NCBI GenBank assembly: GCA_050692915.1
Contig: JBOGVU010000023.1
Location: 1 to 29,941 of the forward strand
Direction: 5' to 3'
Origin: CALAEC01 sp050692915
GTDB lineage: Bacteria; Actinomycetota; UBA4738; CALAEC01
Length of the DNA: 29,941 nucleotides
Positions 1 through 6,298 of the stretch are shown here, one piece after another. Both the position numbers and the translations under genes were made by a program. The notes under the pieces were generated by a model, which did no database searches, was not told the origin of the DNA, and saw only the letters and a program-made list of their open reading frames with translations. How positions within the stretch are numbered: position 1 is the first letter of the stretch; every line of letters begins with the position of its first letter.

Positions 1-77
1 GGCCAGCCGCCTCCCGGCGGGGGCCAGCCGCCTCCCGGCGGGGGCCAGCCGCCTCCCGGCGGGGGCCAGCCGCCCCC
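1..77. repeat. 21-bp tandem repeat, three full copies plus a partial copy
   Basis: Three identical 21-bp units occupy 1-21, 22-42 and 43-63, followed by a degenerate partial fourth copy from 64 to about 77. The array touches the left edge, so its true copy number is unknown. Each unit contains a small inverted repeat (CCGCC, TCCC loop, GGCGG), so a transcript would form a row of short GC hairpins. The array lies just downstream of the amidase stop codon at 84-86, so it could sit in that gene's 3' untranslated region or act in termination. The unit length is a multiple of three, so it could also code for a heptapeptide repeat in an upstream gene not seen here. Confidence 0.85.
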
Positions 78-83
78 GGGCCG

Positions 84-1436
84 CTAGCTCGAGCCGCCCG
101 GCAACTCGGGTCGTGCCACGTGGTGCTCGGTGGCCTCCTGGAACGCCGAGGCCAGGCCCAGGATCGCCGCTTCGTCCCCCGGCCGGCCGATCAGCTGGAT
201 CCCCAGCGGGAGCCGATCCGATGAGAAGCCAGCGGGCACGCTCACGGCCGGGAGCCCGGCCAGGTTCACCGATCGTGTCAGGAGCGAAGGAGCGCCCCGC
301 CGGACGCTGAGCCGGCCCGATCCGACCTCCACCCACTCGACTCCGGCCGGCGGCGCCGCGATCGGCGTGGTGGCGGCCACCAGCACGTCGGCCACCAACA
401 GCGCGGCCAGGAACGCCGCCCGGACCTCGCCGGCCCGCTCCCGGGCCGCGGCTGTGACCTGGTCGGGTTGCGCGTTCCCCTGCTCCAGGACCTCCGCCGT
501 ACGGTAGTGCAGGAGCTCGGGCCGATCCAGGAGCGCCCCGTGGTGCTCGGCCATCTCCGCCCAGGCGATCTCCTCCCACACCTCCGGGGCGAAGCAGTCC
601 TCTCCGACCACCGCCGAGGTCGCCACGCCGAGCTCGGCGAACACGTCGACCGCGGCCATCGTGGCCTCCAGGACCTCGGGGTGAAGGAACGCCACGTGGA
701 GGCTACCCAGCGAGCCCACCGTCAGCTCCTGGGGGACCACCGGAAGCGGGCCGCCCGTCAGCACGGAGAGCACGATCGCGCAGTCCTCGACGGTCGAGGC
801 CAGGGGGCCCGCGGTGTCCAGCGATGGGGCCAGCGGCATCACGCCCTCGAGGCTGACCCGCCCGTGGGTGGGCTTCAGGCCGGTAACCCCGCACATCGAG
901 GCGGGGATCCGGATCGAACCGCCGGTATCGGTGCCCAGGGCGACCGGTACCACGCCGGCGGCGACCGCGGCCCCCGACCCGCCGCTGGACCCGCCGGTGA
1001 TCCTGGTGGGATCCCACGGGTTCCGGGTGGCCCCACAGGCCGAGATGAGGTTCGTGGCCCCGGCGGCGAGCTCGTGCTGGTTCGTCTTCCCCACGAGGAC
1101 CGCGCCGGCGGCCCGTAGCCGGCGGACCGCCTCGGCGTCCCGCTCGGCCACCCGTCCGCGGTAGGCCGCGCAGCAGCCGGTGGTCTCCCAACCGGCCACG
1201 TCGAAGAGGTCCTTCACGGCCACCGGGACGCCGTGGAGCGGCGGGAGGTCGTCTCCCAGGGTCGCCTCCTCCGTCCTCCGACCGGCCTGGTCCAGGGCCT
1301 CCTCGGCGTGGAGCTGGCTGAAGGCCCGGGTCATCGGTTGCCAGGCCTCGGCCCGCCGCAAGGCCTCCTCGACCAGCTCGAGGGGGGAGACGGCTCGCGC
1401 CCGGACGGCCCGGGCCATGTCGACGGCGGTGCGCAT
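84..1436 (-). CDS. Amidase (amidase signature family)
   Basis: A 450-residue amidase of the GatA/FAAH/AtzF signature family, which hydrolyses carboxamide or carbamoyl bonds. The Ser-cisSer-Lys triad is visible with canonical spacing: Lys75 (in VAVKDLFD), Ser150 (in TGGSSGGSG) and nucleophile Ser174 (in GTDTGGSIRIPA), 75 and 24 residues apart as in FAAH and GatA. Full length for the family. The substrate cannot be told from sequence. No GatB or GatC lies beside it, so a tRNA amidotransferase role is unlikely. It lies 25 bases after the stop of the EamA transporter on the same strand. A TAGGCT box 9 bases before its ATG suggests it also has its own near-leaderless promoter. The pairing with an exporter and an Lrp-type regulator suggests nitrogen or amino-acid metabolism (inference). 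Confidence 0.9.
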   Translation of the reverse strand: MRTAVDMARAVRARAVSPLELVEEALRRAEAWQPMTRAFSQLHAEEALDQAGRRTEEATLGDDLPPLHGVPVAVKDLFDVAGWETTGCCAAYRGRVAERDAEAVRRLRAAGAVLVGKTNQHELAAGATNLISACGATRNPWDPTRITGGSSGGSGAAVAAGVVPVALGTDTGGSIRIPASMCGVTGLKPTHGRVSLEGVMPLAPSLDTAGPLASTVEDCAIVLSVLTGGPLPVVPQELTVGSLGSLHVAFLHPEVLEATMAAVDVFAELGVATSAVVGEDCFAPEVWEEIAWAEMAEHHGALLDRPELLHYRTAEVLEQGNAQPDQVTAAARERAGEVRAAFLAALLVADVLVAATTPIAAPPAGVEWVEVGSGRLSVRRGAPSLLTRSVNLAGLPAVSVPAGFSSDRLPLGIQLIGRPGDEAAILGLASAFQEATEHHVARPELPGGSS

Positions 1437-1445
1437 CCCGGCCGG

Positions 1446-1451
1446 AGCCTA
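1446..1451 (-). promoter_or_regulatory. Putative -10 box (TAGGCT) for the amidase gene
   Basis: Read on the minus strand, TAGGCT stands 9 bases before the amidase ATG, in the 25-base gap after the transporter stop. The same hexamer precedes the LLM oxidoreductase and the Rieske gene. The expected transcription start would leave only a few leader bases. No Shine-Dalgarno sequence is seen. Confidence 0.45.
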
Positions 1452-1461
1452 CCCGGCGGGG

Positions 1462-2439
1462 CTAGGCGGGGACCCGCTCGTCCTCGGGCAGCGGGGCATC
1501 CCCCTGGGCGGGCTTCGGCGCGGGGCGGGCCGAGACGATCAGCGCCACCGCGGTCACGATCACCGCGCCGGCCAGGAGCGTTCGCGCCGTGACGGCCTCG
1601 CCGAGGATGGCCCAGCCGAGGAACACGGCCACGATCGGGTTCACGTAGGCGTACGTGGAGACGAGCGAGGTCCTGGCCGACCGCAGGAGCCACACGTAGG
1701 AGGCGAACCCGACCAGCGAGCCGAACACGATCAGGAACCCCAGGCCCAGGAGCGACTCCAGTGAGATCGCGGCGACGTCGAGGTCGGCCCATTCGCCGGC
1801 CGCTGTGGCCACCACGATGAGCACCGCCCCGCCGGCCAGCATCTCCATGGCAGTCCCCACCAGGGGCCGGGAGGGCAGGCGGGCCCGGCGGGCGAACAGC
1901 GACCCACTGGCCCAGGACAGGGACGCCACGAGCAGCGTGGCCACGCCGACCAGGTCCGCGCCGCCTTCCCCGAACGGATCGGCCAGCAGCACGATGCCGC
2001 CGAACCCGAGGGCGAGGCCGGCCGCCTCCAGCCAACGGACCCGCTCCCCGAGCAGGCTGACCCGTATGGCCACCATCCACAGCGGGACGCTGGCGATGAT
2101 CAGTGAGGTCAGGCCGGAGGGCACCCGCTGCTCGGCCACGGAAACGAGGCCGTTGCCCCCGAAGAGCATGAGCGCGCCGATGACGGCGGCCGACCGCCAG
2201 TGCGCGGCCCGGGGGCGGTCGCCGACGGCATCCCCCCGGCGGATCGTCAGCGCGTACAGGATCCCCCCTGCGATCAGGAAGCGGGTCGCCGCCGACAGCA
2301 GCGGGGGGATGGTCTCCACCGTGACCCGGATGGCCAGATAGGTGGACCCCCACACGATGTACACCGCCACCAGGGCCGCCCACACCGACGCGGGGCTGGC
2401 GTCGCGATCACCCTGGAACGGCTCGTTTCGGACGGCCAT
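1462..2439 (-). CDS. EamA/DMT-superfamily transporter
   Basis: A 325-residue inner-membrane protein of the drug/metabolite transporter superfamily, built from two EamA repeats (about residues 20-150 and 165-300), each predicted to give about five helices. Characteristic parts are the first helix (VAVYIVWGSTYLAIR), the ATRFLIAGG segment, and the second-repeat start (LLVASLSWASGSLF) with later YVNPIVAVFLGW, typical of the RhaT/YdcZ-like and amino-acid-exporter branch. Substrate unknown; many relatives export amino acids or purines. It is divergent from an Lrp/AsnC regulator, a common arrangement for amino-acid exporters, so regulation by that protein is likely. The ATG at 2437-2439 follows a TATCAT box by 6 bases with no good Shine-Dalgarno, so the transcript may be leaderless. 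The amidase follows downstream. Confidence 0.9.
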   Translation of the reverse strand: MAVRNEPFQGDRDASPASVWAALVAVYIVWGSTYLAIRVTVETIPPLLSAATRFLIAGGILYALTIRRGDAVGDRPRAAHWRSAAVIGALMLFGGNGLVSVAEQRVPSGLTSLIIASVPLWMVAIRVSLLGERVRWLEAAGLALGFGGIVLLADPFGEGGADLVGVATLLVASLSWASGSLFARRARLPSRPLVGTAMEMLAGGAVLIVVATAAGEWADLDVAAISLESLLGLGFLIVFGSLVGFASYVWLLRSARTSLVSTYAYVNPIVAVFLGWAILGEAVTARTLLAGAVIVTAVALIVSARPAPKPAQGDAPLPEDERVPA

Positions 2440-2445
2440 CCACCG

Positions 2446-2452
2446 ATGATAT
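2446..2452. promoter_or_regulatory. Putative bidirectional -10 region between the transporter and lrp-type genes
   Basis: The near-symmetric stretch ATGATAT reads TATCAT on the minus strand (6 bases before the transporter ATG) and TGATAT on the plus strand (about 45 bases before the leader ORF of the regulator). It is the most AT-rich spot in the divergent gap. Symmetric -10 elements are known to fire in both directions. No convincing -35 is seen on either side. Confidence 0.4.
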
Positions 2453-2496
2453 CGAAACTCCTGGGCACTTGTGGCCGCGATTCAGAAGGAGTAACC

Positions 2497-2535
2497 TTGG
2501 AAAACTTGGTGATGTTCATCACATCAGGAGTGTGA
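2497..2535 (+). CDS. Possible 12-codon leader peptide upstream of the Lrp-type gene
   Basis: A TTG codon 5 bases after an AGGAG (2487-2491) opens a 12-codon frame ending at TGA 2533-2535, just 2 bases before the regulator's own TTG. The peptide MENLVMFITSGV is rich in Leu, Val, Ile, Met and Phe. Its start region (AGGAGT, AACCTTGGA) is nearly duplicated at the regulator's start (AGGAGTGTGACCTTGGA, 2526-2542). It may couple or attenuate translation of the regulator. Alternatively it is a by-product of a small tandem duplication. Only sequence context supports it. Confidence 0.35.
   Translation: MENLVMFITSGV
2509..2522. promoter_or_regulatory. Perfect 14-bp palindrome, candidate operator
   Basis: GTGATG-TT-CATCAC is a perfect inverted repeat within the divergent intergenic region, 16 bases before the regulator's TTG start and inside the leader ORF. 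Its size and place suit an autoregulatory or divergent operator for the dimeric Lrp/AsnC protein encoded next door. An RNA hairpin is a less likely reading because the loop would be only 2 bases. Confidence 0.45.
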
Positions 2536-2537
2536 CC

Positions 2538-3032
2538 TTGGATACCGAAGCAACGCTCGACGAGATCGACCGGAGCATCCTGGCCGAGCTCCAGGAGAAC
2601 GCCCGGATCACGTTCACGGAGCTCGGGAAGCGGGTCTCGCTCACCGCGCCGGCCGTGGCCGACCGGGTCCGGCGCCTGGAGGAAGGCGGGGTGATCGAGG
2701 CGTTCCGGGCTCACCTCGACCCGGCCCGGGTGGGGTTCCCGATCACGGCGTTCGTCCGGTGGACCTCGAACGGGCCCGACTGCGCCCGCCTCGGCGAGGT
2801 GGCCAGGGAGATCCCCGAGATCGTGGAGTGCCACCGGATCACCGGGGAGAGCTCGTACATCCTCAAGGTGACGGCCCGGTCGGTCCGGCACCTCGAGTCG
2901 CTCCTCGACCGCCTGATGCCCCACGGCTCCACGAGCACCTCGGTGGTGCTCTCGTCCCCGGTCGAGCATCGCGCGCTGGTCCCGCCCGAGCCGGATGAGC
3001 ACGCCCGCTCCCGGCGGCCGAGGTCGGCCTGA
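2538..3032 (+). CDS. Lrp/AsnC-family transcriptional regulator
   Basis: A 164-residue DNA-binding regulator. An N-terminal winged HTH (about residues 8-57: LDEIDRSILAELQENARIT then LGKRVSLTAPAVADRVRRLEEGG) is followed by an effector-binding RAM domain (about 65-145) containing the signature ITGESSYILKV. Such proteins form dimers to octamers and respond to amino acids. I chose TTG at 2538 because AGGAG (2526-2530) lies 7 bases before it. An in-frame GTG at 2532 would leave 1 base of spacing, and the in-frame ATG at 2469 would add an unrelated 23-residue extension. It is divergent from the EamA transporter/amidase pair, its most likely target. The basic C-terminal tail is not part of the family core. 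Confidence 0.9.
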   Translation: MDTEATLDEIDRSILAELQENARITFTELGKRVSLTAPAVADRVRRLEEGGVIEAFRAHLDPARVGFPITAFVRWTSNGPDCARLGEVAREIPEIVECHRITGESSYILKVTARSVRHLESLLDRLMPHGSTSTSVVLSSPVEHRALVPPEPDEHARSRRPRSA

Positions 3033-3040
3033 CCCGCTGG

Positions 3041-3046
3041 TAGGCT
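3041..3046 (+). promoter_or_regulatory. Putative -10 box (TAGGCT) for the LLM oxidoreductase
   Basis: TAGGCT lies 8 bases before the GTG at 3055, with no Shine-Dalgarno between them. This matches the leaderless pattern seen at several other starts in the window. It lies 8 bases after the stop of the regulator gene. Confidence 0.5.
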
Positions 3047-3054
3047 CCACCTCA

Positions 3055-4092
3055 GTGACCGTGCGCATCGGCTTGGGGCTGTTCACCGGCCAGATCCCGG
3101 TCGGCTCGGATCGGACCTTCGAGCGCGAGTACCGGGACATCGTGGAGCTGTCACGCCTGGCCGAGACCCTCGGGTTCGACTCGGTGTGGGTGAGCGAGCA
3201 CCACGGGTCGGGCGACGGATACCTCCCCTCGCTCCTCTCGATGCTCGCGGGCCTGGCCACAGCCACCGACCGGGTACAGCTCGGCACCGGCGTGGTCCTG
3301 ACCCCGTTCCATCACCCCCTCCGCCTGGCCGAGGACGCCGCGGTCGTCGACCTCCTGTCTGGCGGCCGCCTGATCCTCGGCCTGGGCCTGGGATGGCGCG
3401 AGGAGGAGTTCCGGATGTTCGACGTCCCCGTCCGGGAACGGGTGCGGCGAACGACGGAGACCGTGGACATCCTCCGGAAGGCCTGGACCGGGCGGCGGTT
3501 CGACCACGATGGACGCATCTTCCGGCTCGAGGGGGTGAAGGTGACGCCGCCCCCGCCCCGCGCGCCGGGCCCGCCGATCTACCTCGGCGGGTTCGTCGAG
3601 GACGCGGTGCGACGGGCCGGGCGCCTCGGCGACGGGTACATCCGCAGCCGGGGCGGGCTGGCCCACGCCCGGGACGCCCTGGCGTGGGCCGAGGACGGGG
3701 CCCGGGAGGCCGGCAGGGACCCGGGCGCGCTCGGCTTCGCCCAGCTCCACAACGCGTTCGTGTGGGAGGAGGGGGAAGCGTGGGAGGTGGTCCGGGCCGG
3801 GGCCACCCACCAGCTCGGCGTGTACGACGCGTGGCGCGAGGGGGCGGACACGCCGGGGAACGACACGCTGGCGCCGGCCCCCCAGGACGAAGACCTCCTC
3901 CGGAAGCTCACCCCGGCCGGCGACCCCCACGAGGTCGTCCGGGCGCTCCGCCCGTGGATCGACGCGTTCGCCGACCGGAACGAGTTCCACCTGGTGGTCC
4001 GGCTCCACTACCCGGGCATGGACCTGGACACCGCCGGCCGAGCCGTCGAGCTGTTCGGCGAGGAGGTCCTCCCGGCCCTCAAGGGCGCCTAG
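3055..4092 (+). CDS. LLM-class flavin-dependent oxidoreductase
   Basis: A 345-residue bacterial-luciferase-like (TIM-barrel) oxidoreductase using FMN or F420 supplied by a partner or deazaflavin reductase. Family marks are the N-terminal strand VRIGLGLFTGQIP, AETLGFDSVWVSEHH (about residues 40-54), the TDRVQLGTGVVLTPFHHPLRLAEDAAVVD block typical of alkanal monooxygenase relatives, and GRLILGLGLGWREEEF. The substrate is unknown, and F420 versus FMN use cannot be settled by eye. Start: GTG 3055 gives the typical MTVRIGLG N-terminus; the upstream ATG at 2995 lies within the regulator gene and adds 20 unrelated residues. Its stop overlaps the stop of the convergent DUF4349 gene by 4 bases (shared CTAG). 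It has its own putative promoter, so it is probably monocistronic. Confidence 0.9.
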   Translation: MTVRIGLGLFTGQIPVGSDRTFEREYRDIVELSRLAETLGFDSVWVSEHHGSGDGYLPSLLSMLAGLATATDRVQLGTGVVLTPFHHPLRLAEDAAVVDLLSGGRLILGLGLGWREEEFRMFDVPVRERVRRTTETVDILRKAWTGRRFDHDGRIFRLEGVKVTPPPPRAPGPPIYLGGFVEDAVRRAGRLGDGYIRSRGGLAHARDALAWAEDGAREAGRDPGALGFAQLHNAFVWEEGEAWEVVRAGATHQLGVYDAWREGADTPGNDTLAPAPQDEDLLRKLTPAGDPHEVVRALRPWIDAFADRNEFHLVVRLHYPGMDLDTAGRAVELFGEEVLPALKGA

Positions 4093-4919
4093 CCCGGCGA
4101 GCCCGAAGGACGCGTTCGCCGGTACAACAGCAGTCCCACCAGCCCGATCGCTGCGAACGGCAGCACGTACCCCAGCCCGACCACCAGCGCGGCGAGCACC
4201 GAAAGGAACCCGTCGACCGCACGCTCCCACGCCCGATCGAACGCCCCCGGCGAAGCCACGCCCTCCTCAGCCAGCGTCACGCTGATCGTCGACAGCGAGG
4301 TCTGGTCCTGCAGGTAGCGCAGCCGGCCCTCGATCTCCTCGATCTGGAGCTGGATCCGGGACAGCTCGTTCTGGATCCGGATCGTGTCCGCCACCGTCGC
4401 GGCTTCGTCGAACAGCCCCAGCATCACCTGCTCCTGTGCGTCGAGGTGACGGAGCCGGGCCTCGAGGTCCACGAACTCCTGGCCGACGTCCTCGCCGGTG
4501 ACCCGCTGGCGCTGGACCTCCCCCAGTCCTCGGAGATCGTTGACGGCGTCCTCGAAGCGATCCGCGGGGACCCGCAGGACGATGGTGCCCCGGCGGGCCT
4601 CCGCCCCACCGGTCGACGTGGACACCACGAACCCCTGGTACCGGGCGGCCACCGACGTGGCGGAGGACATGGCGTCCCCGAAGCCGTCGCGGTCGACCTC
4701 CACCTCCAGGTCGGCCGTCTTGATCACCCTGGGGCCAACGGCAGGAACCGCCAGCGTCCCGGCCTCGGCGTCCGGGGCGGCTGCACCCTCGTCGGCCGCC
4801 TGGAATGGCCCCCCTCCTCCCTGGACCCCCTCGCCCTGGGAGCCCGAGGTGGACGACTCCTGCGAGCACCCCACCGCGAGCGCCGCGGCCAGCGCGATGC
4901 CCATCCAGATCCGCGCCAT
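4089..4919 (-). CDS. DUF4349 domain lipoprotein
   Basis: A 276-residue cell-envelope protein. The N-terminus has a signal peptide (MARIWMGIALAAALAVGC) with a lipobox-like AVGC, so Cys18 is the likely lipidation site. A Ser/Gly-rich low-complexity linker follows, then the DUF4349 domain from the KTADLEVEVDRDGF motif, including a coiled-coil section (about residues 150-205, ARLRHLDAQEQV to IEEIEGRLRYLQDQ), and a C-terminal membrane helix ending in RRTRPSGSPG. The double anchor with a coiled coil is typical of this family. Function unknown. I chose ATG 4919, which has GGAGG 8 bases upstream; a GTG at 4928 would add three residues and falls inside the Shine-Dalgarno region. It is convergent with the LLM gene and divergent from the CBS gene. 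Confidence 0.88.
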   Translation of the reverse strand: MARIWMGIALAAALAVGCSQESSTSGSQGEGVQGGGGPFQAADEGAAAPDAEAGTLAVPAVGPRVIKTADLEVEVDRDGFGDAMSSATSVAARYQGFVVSTSTGGAEARRGTIVLRVPADRFEDAVNDLRGLGEVQRQRVTGEDVGQEFVDLEARLRHLDAQEQVMLGLFDEAATVADTIRIQNELSRIQLQIEEIEGRLRYLQDQTSLSTISVTLAEEGVASPGAFDRAWERAVDGFLSVLAALVVGLGYVLPFAAIGLVGLLLYRRTRPSGSPG

Positions 4920-5002
4920 GATCTCCACCTCCCCTCGTCCTGGCCGGTTCGACGGACGGCGGGCGTCGAGGGTTCCGGGTGGAAGGCGGTAACCGCAGCG
5001 GC

Positions 5003-5008
5003 TAGGGT
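5003..5008 (+). promoter_or_regulatory. Putative -10 box (TAGGGT) for the CBS-domain gene
   Basis: TAGGGT stands 6 bases before the ATG at 5015, predicting a leaderless or near-leaderless mRNA. The intervening GAGG could instead be read as a weak, poorly spaced Shine-Dalgarno. Confidence 0.5.
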
Positions 5009-5014
5009 GAGGCC

Positions 5015-5401
5015 ATGACCACGGTCGGCGAAATCATGACCGCGTCGCTGTTCTCGATCGAGCCCACCACCACCGTGGCCGAGGCCGCCACGGTGATGGG
5101 CGAACGGAGGATCGGGTCGGCGCTGGTGATGGAGGACGACCGGCTGCTGGGGATCTTCACCGAGCGGGACATCGTTCGCGCTCTCGGCGCGCACTTCGAC
5201 GCGGCCGGGCACCCGGTCTCCGAGTGGATGACGGCGGACCCCATCACGGTGCCCCCCTCGACCCCGGCGAAGGAGGCCCTGGGGACCATGCTGGCCCGGG
5301 GCTTCCGGCACCTGCCGGTGGCCGACGGCGAAAGCGTCCTCGGCATCGTGTCGATGCGCGACCTCACCGCCGCCGGCGTGACCGCGCCCGACGCGGGCTG
5401 A
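5015..5401 (+). CDS. Two-CBS-domain protein
   Basis: A 128-residue soluble protein made almost wholly of a tandem CBS pair (Bateman module), which usually binds adenine nucleotides (AMP, ATP, SAM) and acts as an energy or nucleotide sensor. The first CBS spans about residues 5-58 (TVGEIMTASLFSIEPTTTVAEA to LLGIFTERDIVRAL), the second about 70-122 (VSEWMTADPITVPP to LGIVSMRDLT). No catalytic domain is attached, so its partner is unknown. It is flanked by a divergent lipoprotein gene and a convergent 66-aa gene whose stop codon is immediately adjacent. It appears to be transcribed alone from the TAGGGT box. Confidence 0.92.
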   Translation: MTTVGEIMTASLFSIEPTTTVAEAATVMGERRIGSALVMEDDRLLGIFTERDIVRALGAHFDAAGHPVSEWMTADPITVPPSTPAKEALGTMLARGFRHLPVADGESVLGIVSMRDLTAAGVTAPDAG

Positions 5402-5602
5402 CTAGGCGGACGAGGCGAATCCAGCTGGGGTCTTGTCCGGCAGGTCCTCCGCGGCCTCTTTGAGGGCCGCCCACACCGCCTTGAACACCTCGCCGGCGTA
5501 GTCAGGAGGCTGGGACTCTCCCCCGCCCATCGCCCCGCGCAGGGCCGACGCCGTGATGTCGGCGGCCTTCTCGAACAGCTGCCAGTCGATCTCTTTGGCC
5601 AT
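5402..5602 (-). CDS. Small hypothetical protein (66 aa)
   Basis: I do not recognise this family. The 66-residue product (MAKEIDWQLFEKAADITASA onward) is acidic and mostly alpha-helical by inspection, with helices around residues 3-24 and 36-54, separated by a Gly-rich turn (GAMGGGES). It has no signal peptide, membrane segment or Cys. The ATG at 5600-5602 has a strong Shine-Dalgarno (GGAGGAGGA) just upstream. A TAGGGT box lies at 5641-5646, giving a leader of about 30 bases, so the gene looks real despite its size. It is convergent with the CBS gene, the stop codons being directly adjacent. Confidence 0.7.
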   Translation of the reverse strand: MAKEIDWQLFEKAADITASALRGAMGGGESQPPDYAGEVFKAVWAALKEAAEDLPDKTPAGFASSA

Positions 5603-5615
5603 GCGTCCTCCTCCT

Positions 5616-5633
5616 CGACCGTTCCCGACCGTT
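5616..5633 (-). repeat. 10-bp-spaced direct repeat in the leader of the 66-aa gene
   Basis: On the minus strand AACGGTCG occurs twice with a 10-base period (5633-5626 and 5623-5616), between the putative -10 box and the Shine-Dalgarno. One-helical-turn spacing of direct repeats is typical of response-regulator or other dimer sites, so this is a candidate operator. It could also be chance in GC-rich DNA. Confidence 0.35.
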
Positions 5634-5640
5634 ACGCGGA

Positions 5641-5646
5641 ACCCTA
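5641..5646 (-). promoter_or_regulatory. Putative -10 box (TAGGGT) for the 66-aa gene
   Basis: Read on the minus strand, TAGGGT lies 38 bases before the ATG of the 66-aa gene, leaving room for a short leader with a Shine-Dalgarno. The same hexamer serves the CBS gene. Confidence 0.4.
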
Positions 5647-5818
5647 CCGAACCGGCGACCGAGCGTCCGGTCGCCCCCGGCCCGCCCGATACGATGAAGG
5701 CGGCTGAGACGCGACCTGCTCCGCATTCGTGGTCCGGGCAAGGCGGCGGTGCCCCCGCTCCCGCCAGGCGGAACCGGGCCGCGATCGCGGACCGGCCCTC
5801 GACGAGGAGGTGAGGATC

Positions 5819-6298
5819 GTGAGAGCTGCGAGATGGCTGATCCCCCTGGGCGGCGCGGCGGTGCTGGTGGCGCTGTTCCTCCTGCTCCGCCCGACCGACG
5901 AGCCGGAGCCCCGGACCGCGCTCAGCCCCACCGTCACGGGCACGCCGGCGACCACGCCCACGCCGGAGACGCCGGAGCCCACGGCGACCGGGACGCCCCC
6001 GGGCCAGGACGCCCTGGAGGCCCAGATCGAGGTCGAGGAGGGGCGGGTCCAGGTCGAGGTCGAGGACCGGCGCGTGCCGAACCCGGCCACGATCGAGGTG
6101 ACCCAGGGCCAGCGGGTGTCGCTCCGGGTGGAGGCGGACGTGAGCGAAGAGGTCCACGTCCACGGCTACGAGCTGCTGTCCGACCTGTCCCCGGGCGAAC
6201 CGACCACCATCACGTTCCGGGCCGAAATCCCCGGCGTGTTCGAGATCGAGCTGGAGCGGGCCGGCCAGCTGCTTGCCCAGCTCGAGGTGAGCCCGTGA
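5819..6298 (+). CDS. Membrane-anchored cupredoxin-like domain protein
   Basis: A 159-residue envelope protein. One N-terminal membrane helix (about residues 6-23, WLIPLGGAAVLVALFLLL) is followed by a Pro/Thr-rich linker (about 27-63) and a C-terminal cupredoxin-like beta domain (about 68-157: NPATIEVTQGQRVSLRVEAD, VHVHGYELL, IPGVFEIELE). His113 and His115 in VHVHGY are the visible metal-ligand candidates. There is no Cys or Met in the type-1 copper pattern, so a blue-copper site is unlikely. GTG 5819 has AGGAGG 8 bases upstream and is preferred; GTG 5810 is in frame but overlaps that sequence. Its stop overlaps the start of the following polytopic membrane protein (GTGA), so the two are translationally coupled and probably act together at the membrane. 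Confidence 0.82.
   Translation: MRAARWLIPLGGAAVLVALFLLLRPTDEPEPRTALSPTVTGTPATTPTPETPEPTATGTPPGQDALEAQIEVEEGRVQVEVEDRRVPNPATIEVTQGQRVSLRVEADVSEEVHVHGYELLSDLSPGEPTTITFRAEIPGVFEIELERAGQLLAQLEVSP

Noticed and set aside
1..77. Reading the left-edge repeats as a CRISPR array
   Set aside because: The units are directly adjacent without spacers and no cas genes are present.
76..101. CCGGGC/GCCCGG inverted repeat around the amidase stop as a terminator
   Set aside because: A 6-bp arm with a 14-base loop and no T-tract. Such repeats are common by chance at this GC content.
84..1436. Calling the amidase GatA of the Glu-tRNA(Gln) amidotransferase
   Set aside because: The signature triad fits many amidases, and gatB and gatC are absent from the neighbourhood.
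3186..5018. 610-codon plus-strand open frame over the LLM gene and DUF4349 gene
   Set aside because: Arg/Gly/Pro-rich shadow. Both true genes have recognised domains and supported starts.
5694..5813. Possible 39-codon leader ORF before the cupredoxin gene, starting just after a TACGAT box
   Set aside because: Arg/Ala/Pro-rich translation, no Shine-Dalgarno, and its stop lies in the cupredoxin Shine-Dalgarno region. Not distinguishable from chance.
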